Source of the DNA: UBA724 sp964229545
Lineage (GTDB): Bacteria; Bacteroidota; Bacteroidia; Flavobacteriales; Flavobacteriaceae
Reading direction: 5' to 3'
DNA length: 64,000 bases
NCBI GenBank assembly: GCA_964229545.1
Contig: CAXRDP010000050.1
Span: 1 to 64,000, forward strand
The translations under genes and the position numbers were made by a program. Of this stretch, positions 51,744 through 60,820 are shown piece after piece. Under the pieces are notes generated by a model. It worked only from the letters and a program-made list of their open reading frames with translations, made no database searches and had not been told where the DNA came from. Position 1 is the stretch's first letter. Every line of letters starts with the position of its first letter.

Positions 51744-52595
51744 ATGCGATTGATAGTAGACAGTGGCTCCACCAAAACCGATTGGATCGCCATTGATAAT
51801 GCTGGACACGTCCTCTTCGAAACGCAAACGCTGGGTCTCAATCCCCAAGTGCTAACTGAAGATATCGTTGAAGAACGTATTATCAACAACTATGAGCTGT
51901 ACAAGGTTAGAAACGAAGTTGATTCGGTCTATTTCTATGGTGCAGGTTGTGGTACAGAACCCCCTAGAAGATTGATGGACAATGTGCTGACTGCCATTTT
52001 TCAAAACGCAGAAACTACAGTTAAAGAAGACACCTACGCGGCTGTCTATGCCATCACAGACCCGGGTCAGAAAAGTATTGTTTGTATTTTGGGAACCGGC
52101 TCTAATTGTAGTTACTTCGACGGTGATTCAGTTCATCAAAAAATCACATCCCTTGGTTATGTATTGATGGATGACGCTAGTGGTAATTATTTTGGACGTC
52201 AGCTTCTTCGTGACTACTATTTTAATAAAATTCCTGATACTCTGGCAAGTCTTTTTGCTGAAGAATTCAACCTAGGTGCTGAAGAAATCAAAACCAATTT
52301 ATACAAAAAATCCAATCCAAACACCTATCTGGCTACCTTCGCCAAATTTGTAATTATCCACAAAGATGAACCATATGTTCAAGCTTTGATACGAAAAGGA
52401 TTGCGCTTATTTATAGAAAATCAAATCCTTCAATTTGAAAACGCTAAAGAACTACCCATTCATTTCATAGGTTCTATTGCGCATTTTCTAAAAAAAGAAC
52501 TTGAAGAAGAACTGCAATCTTTTGGTTTGACCATGGGTAATGTACTCAAAAAACCCATAGAAGGTTTGGTGTCATATCACCAAAAACACATCTAA
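51744..52595 (+). CDS. BadF/BadG-type N-acetylglucosamine kinase
   Basis: This 283-residue ASKHA kinase has the phosphate-1 motif VDSGSTKTDWIAID at residue 4, YFYGAGCG near 64, a second phosphate loop CILGTGSNCSYF near 113 and MDDASGNYFGRQLL near 138. The family phosphorylates N-acetylglucosamine, so it likely feeds cell-wall sugars into metabolism; glucosamine is an alternative. It follows gap closely and forms the third gene of a sugar operon. The stop overlaps convergent ridA as CTAA. Confidence 0.88.
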   Translation: MRLIVDSGSTKTDWIAIDNAGHVLFETQTLGLNPQVLTEDIVEERIINNYELYKVRNEVDSVYFYGAGCGTEPPRRLMDNVLTAIFQNAETTVKEDTYAAVYAITDPGQKSIVCILGTGSNCSYFDGDSVHQKITSLGYVLMDDASGNYFGRQLLRDYYFNKIPDTLASLFAEEFNLGAEEIKTNLYKKSNPNTYLATFAKFVIIHKDEPYVQALIRKGLRLFIENQILQFENAKELPIHFIGSIAHFLKKELEEELQSFGLTMGNVLKKPIEGLVSYHQKHI

Positions 52596-52972
52596 CGAAC
52601 CGCAATTACTGAAATCTCAACGTTTACGTGCTTGGGCAGTACAGCCACTTGAACGGTCTCGCGAGCTGGTGCTGTGGCTTCATCAAAATAGCTTCCGTAA
52701 ACCTTATTGATGGCAGCAAAATAGTTCATGTCGCTAATAAAAATACTGGCTTTTACAACATGGCTAAAATCCATTGAAGCTGCTTTCAAAACTGCTTGTA
52801 AGTTTTGCATGACTTGTTGAGTTTCCTCATCAATATTGTCAGTGATTAGGTCCATGGTTTTCGGGTTAAGCGCTATTTGACCACTTGCATACAAGGTGTT
52901 GTCAACCAATACAGCTTGGTTATAGGGGCCGATAGGGGCGGGAGCATCTGGGGTGTTGATAATGGTTTTCAT
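52592..52972 (-). CDS. ridA: RidA family enamine/imine deaminase
   Basis: This 126-residue trimeric protein hydrolyses reactive enamine/imine products of PLP enzymes such as threonine dehydratase. PDAPAPIGPYNQAV at residue 8, YASGQIALNP near 29 and the substrate Arg in ATAPARETVQVAVLPKHVNVEISVIAV (about 96-122, position only) are typical. It lies 12 nt downstream of lptD, apparently co-transcribed. Confidence 0.94.
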   Translation of the reverse strand: MKTIINTPDAPAPIGPYNQAVLVDNTLYASGQIALNPKTMDLITDNIDEETQQVMQNLQAVLKAASMDFSHVVKASIFISDMNYFAAINKVYGSYFDEATAPARETVQVAVLPKHVNVEISVIAVR

Positions 52973-52984
52973 ATATAAATTGAA

Positions 52985-55609
52985 TTAAAGTCTGCGATCA
53001 GGTTCTCGTCTTTTATCGTATTTCAGGTCACTAAGCATACCACTTCGTATACCTATAAAAAAGAACCAAGACTGACGATTTCCAAAAGGAGTCCAAGCCA
53101 AATTCATCACCCAACTATCCAAATCGCGTTCTATGCGAAAATTTGTGTAGGTGATTCCTTTGTTTTTAAAGTCATATCCGGTCGAAACACCCACATCCCA
53201 TTTGGGTGTAAGACCCACATCAGCAGATACCATCAGGGAGTTGTTGGATATGTCTCTATTTCTTCGGCTATTGGCATAAGTTAAACTATGTCTGAGGTTG
53301 ATGTTCCAAGGAACTTTAGTTCTGTAAAATTCATTGTTTTCTTCCTCGTCTTGTTGTTGGGTTGAGCTTTGTGCTGCGGTGAATCTTCTGTCGCTAAAGT
53401 CCTGACTTCCCCCAAACAATTCATTATTAGCGTCTGAATTTTCATTATTCTCGTCTTCATCTGATTTTTTCTTTTTGTCCTTGTTTGAAAAACTATAGCC
53501 CCAGTTGATGTTGGCACTGGTCATTCTAAAAAGTGGGCCTCCATCTTCTATGTTAAAGGTATTAATTCGATTCAAATTTTCATCTAGCGCATAAGGATCA
53601 AATGTGGCACCTACATTGATATTAAGTTTGTTGTCTAGCATAGGAATCACTGTGGACATCCGTACAGGGCTCCACTGAAGAGAGTCGGCTTCCAAGTTAT
53701 AGCTGGTCGAAAAATTTAGGTTGTTGAGTATTTTAATTTTTTTCGGTTCCACCGCTGTGCTGTCAGGGTCTGTTACTTTGGCTTCAAAAGAATTTCGCAA
53801 GGTAAAACTTAAAGAGCTCGATTTGTTTAAACTGGGAGCGCCATAGAGTCCCCCATCAAAACGAGAATAAGACCTAGTGTTGCCCTCGGCATCAATCACA
53901 TATTCATCGTAATACTGCTCAAAACTTGGAGATCGGCTATACCCCACATTGGCATTCACCACATGGCGCACAGATTGAACTTTGGCATCTTCTTTAAAGT
54001 TAAAAATTCCGTAAAGGGTGGTACCCATACTTGCACTAAAGTTGTATTGTGCAAATCGATCAAAACCGCTGATCGTGTCTTGAGCTACCTCTTGATTGAG
54101 AACCGGGTCAAAATCATTTTTCTTAATGGTTTCAAATGTCCAAACCTCATCAAAAGAACCACCCACAGAAAAGTTAAAGTGCTTGGCAATCTTAAAAGAG
54201 GTATTGACGGGAATCTGATGACGAAACCCATTGCGTGCATCATCAAACATACGTCCGGTTAGGAAATCATCATCATTGGTTTGTATGCGGTTCTCCCCAC
54301 GGACACTGTACTGAAAATTGATATTCTGTAAAATTCCTTTTTTGATACCGTCTCTTTTGGCAAATGGATAGATACGCTCCATACTTGCCTGAAATGTAGG
54401 CAGGGTCAAACTAATAATCTCGGTACGAGTGTTTTGGCTATGAGAGGCAGAAACAGACAAATTGACCGATGGGTATTTTGGAAAAGTTTTTGAATAAGAA
54501 ACAGATGAAGACAAGGTATTGTTCAAAAAATTTCCTGTATTGATTTGGTTCAATGATTCTTGGAAATAGGAGCTGCTACCCAGATTTACAGAGGCAGAAA
54601 AACGACTATTTGGATTCGATTTGGCATCTTTGCTGTGTGACCAACGCAAGTTAAAAATGGTGTTTTTTGAATATCCCGGTAAGCCGCGTTCGCCATTGAT
54701 TAGGTTTTCAAATCGAAAACCTAGTGTACCTCTGTATTTGTAACGCTTGTTATAATTTGAGTCAAGCCGAAACCCAAAACTTCCATTGGTGTAGTAATCT
54801 CCTAAAACGGCCAAGTCGAAAAAATCACTGATTGCAAAATAATACCCGCCATTTTGCATAAAATAACCTCTGCTGAAATTCTCACCAATGGTAGGAAAAA
54901 TAAATCCACTTTCCCGTTTTTGGGTCATGGGAAAATAGGCAAATGGCATAAATAAAGGAGTAGGTACATCAGAAATATAAAGATTGCTTAAACCAGCAAT
55001 AATCTTTTTTTTAGGCACAAACTTTCCCTTAGTTACCCGGATAAAATATTCTGGATCATCCACATTTTCAGAAGTTGTGACACGTGCGTCTTTTATGTAG
55101 TAAACAGAGTCATTCTCTTTCTTAGTCGCCATAGCCTTGACGTTCATGCCGCCTTGCTCACTGCGTGAATTCCAAATAATGGCTTTTTTGGTGTCAAAAT
55201 TAAATCTGAGAGAGTCGGGAAAAACCACATCCCCTCCTTGTTTGAACGATGGATACTGCACCAGCTGTCCAGTGGAGTCCTTAATCCTTCCTGCAGTGAC
55301 AATATTACTGCTGTAATCTAGCTCTATGATGCCCGACTTGAGCTCTACATCTTGATAATACAGCTCGGCCTCATCATAGAGTGTCATTTTTTCATTTACC
55401 TTGTCGATGCTAATATAGCCTTTGGCATTTCTTTTAATTTGGTCTAAAAGCAAGGGTTGTTTGACGGGAATACTATCATTAACTGCCAAAGAGTCTGAAC
55501 TGATACTCTCTTCAACAGGCTTGTCTTGGGCAAATACAGAAAAACACCCAAAAGCCATCAAAATCGCTAGCACATACCGAATTGTAGGAATATGTTTTAA
55601 ATTTGTCAA
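52985..55609 (-). CDS. lptD: LPS assembly protein LptD-like outer-membrane protein
   Basis: LptD inserts lipopolysaccharide into the outer leaflet. A TTG start at 55609 gives an 874-residue protein with a normal signal peptide (MTNLKHIPTIRYVLAILMAF...VFAQ). A periplasmic OstA/LptA-like region follows (about 50-260, with LYYQDVELKSGIIELDYSS), then a long beta-barrel with many alternating aromatic strands. A low-complexity insert of Asp, Glu, Asn and Ser lies at about 745-800. The longer frame to 55813 would run through the divergent amidase gene and lose the signal peptide. Confidence 0.88.
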   Translation of the reverse strand: MTNLKHIPTIRYVLAILMAFGCFSVFAQDKPVEESISSDSLAVNDSIPVKQPLLLDQIKRNAKGYISIDKVNEKMTLYDEAELYYQDVELKSGIIELDYSSNIVTAGRIKDSTGQLVQYPSFKQGGDVVFPDSLRFNFDTKKAIIWNSRSEQGGMNVKAMATKKENDSVYYIKDARVTTSENVDDPEYFIRVTKGKFVPKKKIIAGLSNLYISDVPTPLFMPFAYFPMTQKRESGFIFPTIGENFSRGYFMQNGGYYFAISDFFDLAVLGDYYTNGSFGFRLDSNYNKRYKYRGTLGFRFENLINGERGLPGYSKNTIFNLRWSHSKDAKSNPNSRFSASVNLGSSSYFQESLNQINTGNFLNNTLSSSVSYSKTFPKYPSVNLSVSASHSQNTRTEIISLTLPTFQASMERIYPFAKRDGIKKGILQNINFQYSVRGENRIQTNDDDFLTGRMFDDARNGFRHQIPVNTSFKIAKHFNFSVGGSFDEVWTFETIKKNDFDPVLNQEVAQDTISGFDRFAQYNFSASMGTTLYGIFNFKEDAKVQSVRHVVNANVGYSRSPSFEQYYDEYVIDAEGNTRSYSRFDGGLYGAPSLNKSSSLSFTLRNSFEAKVTDPDSTAVEPKKIKILNNLNFSTSYNLEADSLQWSPVRMSTVIPMLDNKLNINVGATFDPYALDENLNRINTFNIEDGGPLFRMTSANINWGYSFSNKDKKKKSDEDENNENSDANNELFGGSQDFSDRRFTAAQSSTQQQDEEENNEFYRTKVPWNINLRHSLTYANSRRNRDISNNSLMVSADVGLTPKWDVGVSTGYDFKNKGITYTNFRIERDLDSWVMNLAWTPFGNRQSWFFFIGIRSGMLSDLKYDKRREPDRRL

Positions 55610-55621
55610 AAGCCCTTTCTT

Positions 55622-56746
55622 GTGGAAATCAAAAATACGACTATTTTTTCGGGTTATTTCGAGTGTTTCACAATAGCCCTTTTCTTTGTTTTTACGCTGA
55701 TGATTTCCCCTTTTTTGCACGCCCAATCTAACAAACCTTTTACGGTCGTCTTGGATGCGGGTCACGGTGGTAAAGACCCGGGAAACCGTGGTAATGGATA
55801 CTATGAAAAACATATTGCGCTCAAAGTTGTACTCAAAATCGGTGCCATTCTAGAGCGCAACAAAGACATCAAAGTATTGTACACACGAAAAAGTGATGTT
55901 TTTTTGGAGCTCAATCAACGCGCCTCTATAGCCAATAAATCCAAGGCCGACTTGTTTGTGTCTATTCACTGTGACGCTCATAACTCAAACGCCTACGGTG
56001 CAGGTACTTTTGTGCTTGGGCTTCATGAGAATGATCGCAATTTTAGAATCGCCCAAAAAGAAAATTCTGTAATCTTTTTGGAAGATGACTACGAAAAAAA
56101 ATATGATGGGTTTGACCCTAATAATCCAGAGTCTGTTATCAGTTTGGTGCTCATGCAAGAAACCTATTTGGACCAAAGTATAGATGCAGCCAACACCATA
56201 CAGCAGAGTTTTGTAAAAAACCTCAAACGAAAAAATCGCACCGTTAAACAAGCGGGTTTTTTGGTTTTGCGCAACACCTATATGCCCAGCGTTTTGGTGG
56301 AATTAGGCTTTTTGACCAACAAAACTGAAGGTGCTTATTTGAACTCTAGAAAAGGTCAAGATCAGATGAGTGAAGCCATTGCCAAAGCCATCATAGCATA
56401 CAAAAACAACATTTTTTCCACCCTTCAGCTTGGTGAAGTTTTTCAAGAAACCCCTTCAGACATATCTGCACAACCTACAGCGGAACCTTCACAAGTTTTT
56501 CGAGTGCAGATCGCAGCAAGCACCAACAAATTATCGACAACTTCCAACAACTTCAAGGGACTAAACCCGATATCCCGACTACAGAAAGGGTCAATTTATC
56601 GCTATTATTACGGAGCTGCTACTAACTACCAAGAAGCCGTGTCTCTTCGAGAAGAAGCCATCAAAAAGGGGTATAGAGACTCCTTTGTGGTAGCATTTGA
56701 AAATGGGGCTCAAATTCCGTTAACAAATGAGATGAAAAGAAAATAG
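55622..56746 (+). CDS. N-acetylmuramoyl-L-alanine amidase with C-terminal SPOR-like domain
   Basis: This 374-residue exported enzyme cleaves the bond between MurNAc and the stem peptide. A GTG start at 55622 keeps the hydrophobic signal (FTIALFFVFTLMISPFLHAQ). The Amidase_3 domain has the zinc ligands in VVLDAGHGGKDPG near residue 41, Glu in YEKHIAL near 62 and SIHCDAHNS near 115, with the catalytic Glu in VLVELGFLTN near 224. Residues about 295-370 resemble a SPOR domain. The 12-nt gap to divergent lptD means promoters must lie inside the neighbouring coding sequences. Confidence 0.92.
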   Translation: MEIKNTTIFSGYFECFTIALFFVFTLMISPFLHAQSNKPFTVVLDAGHGGKDPGNRGNGYYEKHIALKVVLKIGAILERNKDIKVLYTRKSDVFLELNQRASIANKSKADLFVSIHCDAHNSNAYGAGTFVLGLHENDRNFRIAQKENSVIFLEDDYEKKYDGFDPNNPESVISLVLMQETYLDQSIDAANTIQQSFVKNLKRKNRTVKQAGFLVLRNTYMPSVLVELGFLTNKTEGAYLNSRKGQDQMSEAIAKAIIAYKNNIFSTLQLGEVFQETPSDISAQPTAEPSQVFRVQIAASTNKLSTTSNNFKGLNPISRLQKGSIYRYYYGAATNYQEAVSLREEAIKKGYRDSFVVAFENGAQIPLTNEMKRK

Positions 56747-56805
56747 ACCCCTTCTTTCCCTTGCCAAATTATATCCTTATTTTTACCCAATAATTCTCTG
56801 TAGGT

Positions 56806-57753
56806 TTGAAAATCTCACTCGAAATACGAACAGCTTTATTGGTTTTGACAGGAATCATTCTGTTTATTTTTGGGTTTAATTATCTCAAATCAAACGACTT
56901 GTTGGTTCGAGATGGTGTTTATTTTGCTCAGTATGAAAATACAGAGGGCCTTGTAGTTGGAACTCCCGTTACCATCAATGGCTATCAAGTGGGTTCGGTT
57001 GAAGACATTAGTTTGCTTCCTACTAACACCCATTTGTTGGTTCGTTTTAGAGTGGAGCGTCAATACAAATTTTCAAAAAATAGCATTGCCAAAATATATG
57101 AGTCAGGCCTTATTGGAGGTAAGTCATTGGCTGTAGTACCTGCTTTGGACGGTGCGCCTGTAGCACAATCTGGAGACACCCTTCAATCAAGTATTGCTCC
57201 AGGGCTTACTCAGTTGGTGAATGACAAACTTACCCCATTGCAAGAAAAAATTGAAGGCATGGTCAACCACGCAGACTCTGTTTTGATGGCTTTTAACAAC
57301 GTATTTGACACGGCTGCCCAAGCTCAACTCAACCAGTCTATCGGTCACTTGGCTTCTGCCTTGAGTGCCATAGACAACATCAGCCAACAGCTAGAACAGT
57401 CGCTACAATCAAAAGACGGCGGGCTTGGTAAGACCATTGACAACCTTGCTGATATTACCACTAATTTAAAACAAACTACCTCAACGCTTTCTGAGGCCGA
57501 TCTCAATGGTCTTATCGAAAACCTGCACCAAACCTCTTCTAATTTGGTGGTGATTACCAACCAAATACAAAATGGGGAAGGCACCTTGGGCCAGTTGGTG
57601 GCCAATGACAGCCTGTATGAAGCTTTGCAGCAAACCAATACAGCTTTACAATTGCTACTCGATGATTTGCGCATGAACCCCAAACGCTATGTTCATTTTT
57701 CGCTTTTTGGCAAAAAACAAGTTCCATACGAATCTTCCGATGAAGGTGAATAA
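56806..57753 (+). CDS. mlaD: MlaD/MCE family lipid-transport protein
   Basis: This 315-residue inner-membrane-anchored protein has one N-terminal helix (TALLVLTGIILFIFGFNYL) and an MCE domain (about 30-120: YFAQYENTEGLVVGTPVTINGYQVGSV...). A predicted coiled coil rich in Gln, Leu and Ser follows (about 150-300). MlaD binds phospholipid in retrograde transport, but no mlaE or mlaF gene is in the window. The start is TTG at 56806. It lies downstream of the amidase gene. Confidence 0.9.
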   Translation: MKISLEIRTALLVLTGIILFIFGFNYLKSNDLLVRDGVYFAQYENTEGLVVGTPVTINGYQVGSVEDISLLPTNTHLLVRFRVERQYKFSKNSIAKIYESGLIGGKSLAVVPALDGAPVAQSGDTLQSSIAPGLTQLVNDKLTPLQEKIEGMVNHADSVLMAFNNVFDTAAQAQLNQSIGHLASALSAIDNISQQLEQSLQSKDGGLGKTIDNLADITTNLKQTTSTLSEADLNGLIENLHQTSSNLVVITNQIQNGEGTLGQLVANDSLYEALQQTNTALQLLLDDLRMNPKRYVHFSLFGKKQVPYESSDEGE

Positions 57754-57767
57754 ATTTTCGATACGTT

Positions 57768-59090
57768 TTGGACTATTTAGCTAACATTATTTTTGGAATT
57801 GTTTTTGTAGGAGCCATAGCTTTCTTTGTTCGCAACGTGCGTCGATTGATACGTAACATTCGATTAGGCAAGCCTATTGACCGCACAGACCAGCCTTCCA
57901 AACGCTGGGCACAAATGGCACGCATTGCTTTAGGCCAATCCAAAATGGTGGTACGTCCCATAGCCGGACTGTTACACATTGTGGTCTATGTGGGGTTTGT
58001 TGTTATCAATATCGAGCTGTTGGAAATTGTTGTGGATGGATTTTTAGGAACTCACCGAGTGTTTGCTCCTTATCTTAGGAGTATGTATGATGTGTTGATT
58101 GCCACTTTTGAGGTGTTTGCTTTTTTGGTCATCATCGCAGTAGTGCTGTTTTGGGCCCGTAGAAATTGGGTGCGTATCCAACGCTTTTGGAAACCCGAAA
58201 TGAAAGGTTGGCCCAAACGTGATGCCGACTACATCCTTTACATCGAAGTGGTGCTTATGGTGCTGTTTTTGACCATGAATGCCTCCGACTATTGGTTACA
58301 ACAACAAGTTAGTGCATACTATATTGAAGCAGGTAGTTTTCCCATCAGCGGATGGATCACCCCATTATTCGACGGTATGTCACCTGCTTCGGTTATCGCA
58401 ATCGAACGCACCGCTTGGTGGTTGCATATTTTGGGAATTCTCTTTTTTCTAAACTATTTGTACTACTCCAAGCACCTGCACATACTATTGGCTTTCCCCA
58501 ATACTTATTTTGCCAATCTCAATCCGAAAGGCAAATTTGAAAACAATGAAGCCGTAACAGCAGAGGTCAAACTCATGCTCGATCCCAATGCCGATCCCTA
58601 TGCGGCACCTCCTGCAGACCAAACCCCAGCAAAATTTGGTGTATCCGATGTGATAGACCTCAATAGGATTCAACTACTCAATGCCTACAGCTGCACCGAA
58701 TGTGGCCGTTGTACAGACGTCTGTCCTGCCAACCAAACCGGAAAAAAGCTTTCCCCTCGCAAGGTAATGATGGACACGCGTGATCGTTTGGAAGAAGTGG
58801 GTGATTTGCTCAATAAGAACCAAGCCATCAATGACAACACATTGTTGGACAATTATATTAGTAGAGAAGAATTATGGGCCTGCACCTCTTGCAACGCTTG
58901 CGTAGAGGCTTGTCCCATCGGTATCGATCCGCTTTCGATTATCATGGACATGAGACAATACCTCGTCATGGAACAATCTGCCGCCCCAGCAGAACTTAAT
59001 GTCATGATGAACAACATAGAGAATAATGGGGCGCCTTGGCCGTTTAACCAACAGGACAGACTGCTATGGCACGAAGAAATCAATACATAA
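57768..59090 (+). CDS. Membrane Fe-S oxidoreductase subunit (4Fe-4S dicluster)
   Basis: This 440-residue protein has an N-terminal hydrophobic region of about six helices (residues 1-250, NarI-like in layout) and a soluble part with two [4Fe-4S] motifs, CTECGRCTDVCP near 309 and CTSCNACVEACPIG near 368. It probably passes electrons between quinones and a partner; the CCG-domain protein at 59520 is the obvious partner, as in HdrC/HdrB. The substrate is unknown. The start is TTG at 57768, 14 nt after mlaD. Confidence 0.88.
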   Translation: MDYLANIIFGIVFVGAIAFFVRNVRRLIRNIRLGKPIDRTDQPSKRWAQMARIALGQSKMVVRPIAGLLHIVVYVGFVVINIELLEIVVDGFLGTHRVFAPYLRSMYDVLIATFEVFAFLVIIAVVLFWARRNWVRIQRFWKPEMKGWPKRDADYILYIEVVLMVLFLTMNASDYWLQQQVSAYYIEAGSFPISGWITPLFDGMSPASVIAIERTAWWLHILGILFFLNYLYYSKHLHILLAFPNTYFANLNPKGKFENNEAVTAEVKLMLDPNADPYAAPPADQTPAKFGVSDVIDLNRIQLLNAYSCTECGRCTDVCPANQTGKKLSPRKVMMDTRDRLEEVGDLLNKNQAINDNTLLDNYISREELWACTSCNACVEACPIGIDPLSIIMDMRQYLVMEQSAAPAELNVMMNNIENNGAPWPFNQQDRLLWHEEINT

Positions 59091-59092
59091 AC

Positions 59093-59539
59093 ATGGAACA
59101 AAAAGACGTCGAAAGACTATTGCACGAAAAATTAGAAGACGGAGAACACGTAAGTCCGGTATTACCCGAGGGAATCAAAAATTACCTCATAGATATCGAT
59201 GGCACCATCTGTGATGACATTCCCAACGAGGAACCTGAGCGTATGGCGACTGCTGAGTTGTATCCGGACGCATTGGAAACCCTCAACCGTTGGTATGAAG
59301 AAGGACACGTAATCTGTTTTTTCACCTCTCGTACTGAGGACCACCGTGTTGTAACTGAAGAATGGCTACAAAAAAACGGCTTTAAGTATCACAGTTTGCT
59401 CATGGGCAAGCCTCGTGGTGGTAATTACCACTGGATCGACAACCATTTGGTCAAGGCAACCCGCTACAACGGAAAATTTACCGATTTGGTTGACAAAGAA
59501 GTGACTATACAAGTATTTGATGATGGCCAACACGACTGA
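59093..59539 (+). CDS. HAD-superfamily phosphatase-like protein between Fe-S subunits
   Basis: This 148-residue HAD fold has the nucleophile motif DIDGTICDD near residue 28, Thr/Ser motif II in FFTSRTED near 77 and a C-terminal acidic motif IDNHLVKATRYNG near 113 in place of the usual motif IV. The size matches small uncharacterised HAD proteins that some databases call phosphoheptose isomerase without support. The ATG at 59093 follows the Fe-S gene by 2 nt. The last 20 nt overlap the next gene. Its presence between two oxidoreductase genes is constant in my memory of Flavobacteriia, which I could not check. Confidence 0.8.
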   Translation: MEQKDVERLLHEKLEDGEHVSPVLPEGIKNYLIDIDGTICDDIPNEEPERMATAELYPDALETLNRWYEEGHVICFFTSRTEDHRVVTEEWLQKNGFKYHSLLMGKPRGGNYHWIDNHLVKATRYNGKFTDLVDKEVTIQVFDDGQHD

Positions 59540-60317
59540 TTCAATTCGTACCATGGCCCAATGGGCCCAAGAGGGCAATTCTCCAGAAGTGCTCTTTTGG
59601 GTCGGCTGTGCCGGTAGTTTTGATGATCGTGCCAAAAAAATCACCAAAGCATTTGTGCAACTGCTTCAAAAAGCGGAAGTGGAATTTGCTGTTTTGGGCC
59701 CTGAAGAGAGTTGTACAGGTGATCCTGCCAAGCGTTCCGGAAATGAATTTTTGTTTCAAATGCAGGCGATGACCAATATAGAAACCCTCAACACCTATGG
59801 TGTTAAGAAAATTGTCACCACCTGTCCACATTGCTTTAATACCCTCAAAAATGAATACCCCAGTTTGGGTGGCCAGTACGAGGTTATGCACCACACTCAG
59901 TTTTTGAAAAATCTGATTGGCGATGGGCGTTTGCGCATCGAAGGCGGTTTGTACAAAGGAAAAAAAATCACCTTCCACGACCCTTGTTATTTGGGCCGTG
60001 CTAACAATGAATACGAGGCACCACGTGCTTTGCTCGAAAAGTTGGAGGCAGAACTTGTAGAGATGAAAAGCTGCAAGCAAAAAGGTCTCTGTTGTGGGGC
60101 AGGCGGTGCGCAGATGTTTAAAGAAGCTGAAGTTGGAACCAAAGAAATCAACATAGCCCGAACTGAAGAAGCCCTAGATACCCAAGCAGATGTGATAGCC
60201 GCGGCTTGCCCTTTTTGCAATACTATGATGCACGATGGTATCAAGAACAAGGAAAAAGAAGTTCAAGTGGCAGTTATGGACGTGGCTCAACTACTCGCAC
60301 AAACCGAAGACCTATAA
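59520..60317 (+). CDS. CCG-domain Fe-S reductase subunit (HdrB/GlpC-like)
   Basis: This 265-residue cytosolic protein has two cysteine-rich CCG domains. The first has FWVGCAGSFDD near residue 28 and TTCPHCFNTLKNEYP near 101. The second has HDPCYLGR near 156, GLCCGAGGAQMF near 192 and AACPFCNTMMHD near 228. Such domains bind an unusual [4Fe-4S] cluster in HdrB-like enzymes. It is the predicted catalytic partner of the membrane protein at 57768. Adjacent ATGs at 59520 and 59523 are equally possible; both lie within the HAD gene. Confidence 0.88.
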   Translation: MMANTTDSIRTMAQWAQEGNSPEVLFWVGCAGSFDDRAKKITKAFVQLLQKAEVEFAVLGPEESCTGDPAKRSGNEFLFQMQAMTNIETLNTYGVKKIVTTCPHCFNTLKNEYPSLGGQYEVMHHTQFLKNLIGDGRLRIEGGLYKGKKITFHDPCYLGRANNEYEAPRALLEKLEAELVEMKSCKQKGLCCGAGGAQMFKEAEVGTKEINIARTEEALDTQADVIAAACPFCNTMMHDGIKNKEKEVQVAVMDVAQLLAQTEDL

Positions 60318-60319
60318 TT

Positions 60320-60802
60320 ATGCTGTGTCCATTTGATCAATTGCCTGACCAAGCTCGAGTTTGGATTTACCCCTCACAACGCCCTCTGAGTAGTGACGAA
60401 TTGACCTCAATAAGAGAGAAAATCAGTGATTTTCTCAAGGACTGGACTGCTCATGGCTCTAGCCTTAGGGCGGGTTTTTGTATTCCATACGACCAATTTA
60501 TTGTTATTGCCCTCGACGAAGATGCCCAATCTGCCACCGGATGCTCCATCGATAAGTCCGTTCATTTTATGCAATCACTCGAACAGGAATTTGGTTTGGT
60601 GCTTTTGGACAAGATGAATGTCAACTACAAAAGGGAGAATGAAATCATCACAGTTGATTTGAAAGACTTTAAAAAACTGGCCAAGTCTCAAGAAGTCGCC
60701 TCTCAAACCATTGTTTTTAACCATTTGGTAATTAACAAGGCAGATTTTGACAACCACTGGGAGGGACCTGCCCATTCGAGCTGGCACAATCGTTTCTTTT
60801 AG
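60320..60802 (+). CDS. Conserved small protein often labelled 'ABC transporter ATPase'
   Basis: This 160-residue protein has no Walker A, signature or Walker B motif, so the name used in databases is not supported. The N-terminus MLCPFDQLPDQARVWIYPS is characteristic of a Bacteroidota-specific family. The C-terminal part has DFKKLAKSQEVASQTIVFNHLV and ends in WHNRFF. It lies 2 nt after the CCG-domain gene, so it belongs to the same unit. A longer frame from 60206 was rejected because it runs through that gene. Function unknown. Confidence 0.78.
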   Translation: MLCPFDQLPDQARVWIYPSQRPLSSDELTSIREKISDFLKDWTAHGSSLRAGFCIPYDQFIVIALDEDAQSATGCSIDKSVHFMQSLEQEFGLVLLDKMNVNYKRENEIITVDLKDFKKLAKSQEVASQTIVFNHLVINKADFDNHWEGPAHSSWHNRFF

Positions 60803-60808
60803 CTTTCG

Positions 60809-60816
60809 TATTTTAG
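60809..60816 (+). promoter_or_regulatory. Putative -7 box (TATTTTAG) before the GH3-hydrolase gene
   Basis: Resembles TAnnTTTG and ends 4 nt before the ATG at 60821. Confidence 0.35.
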
Positions 60817-60820
60817 TCTT

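Noticed and set aside
55610..55813. Longer lptD start at 55813
   Set aside because: It would place 68 residues before the signal peptide, antisense to the amidase signal sequence.
60320..60802. ABC transporter ATPase
   Set aside because: No Walker A, Walker B or signature motif in 160 residues.
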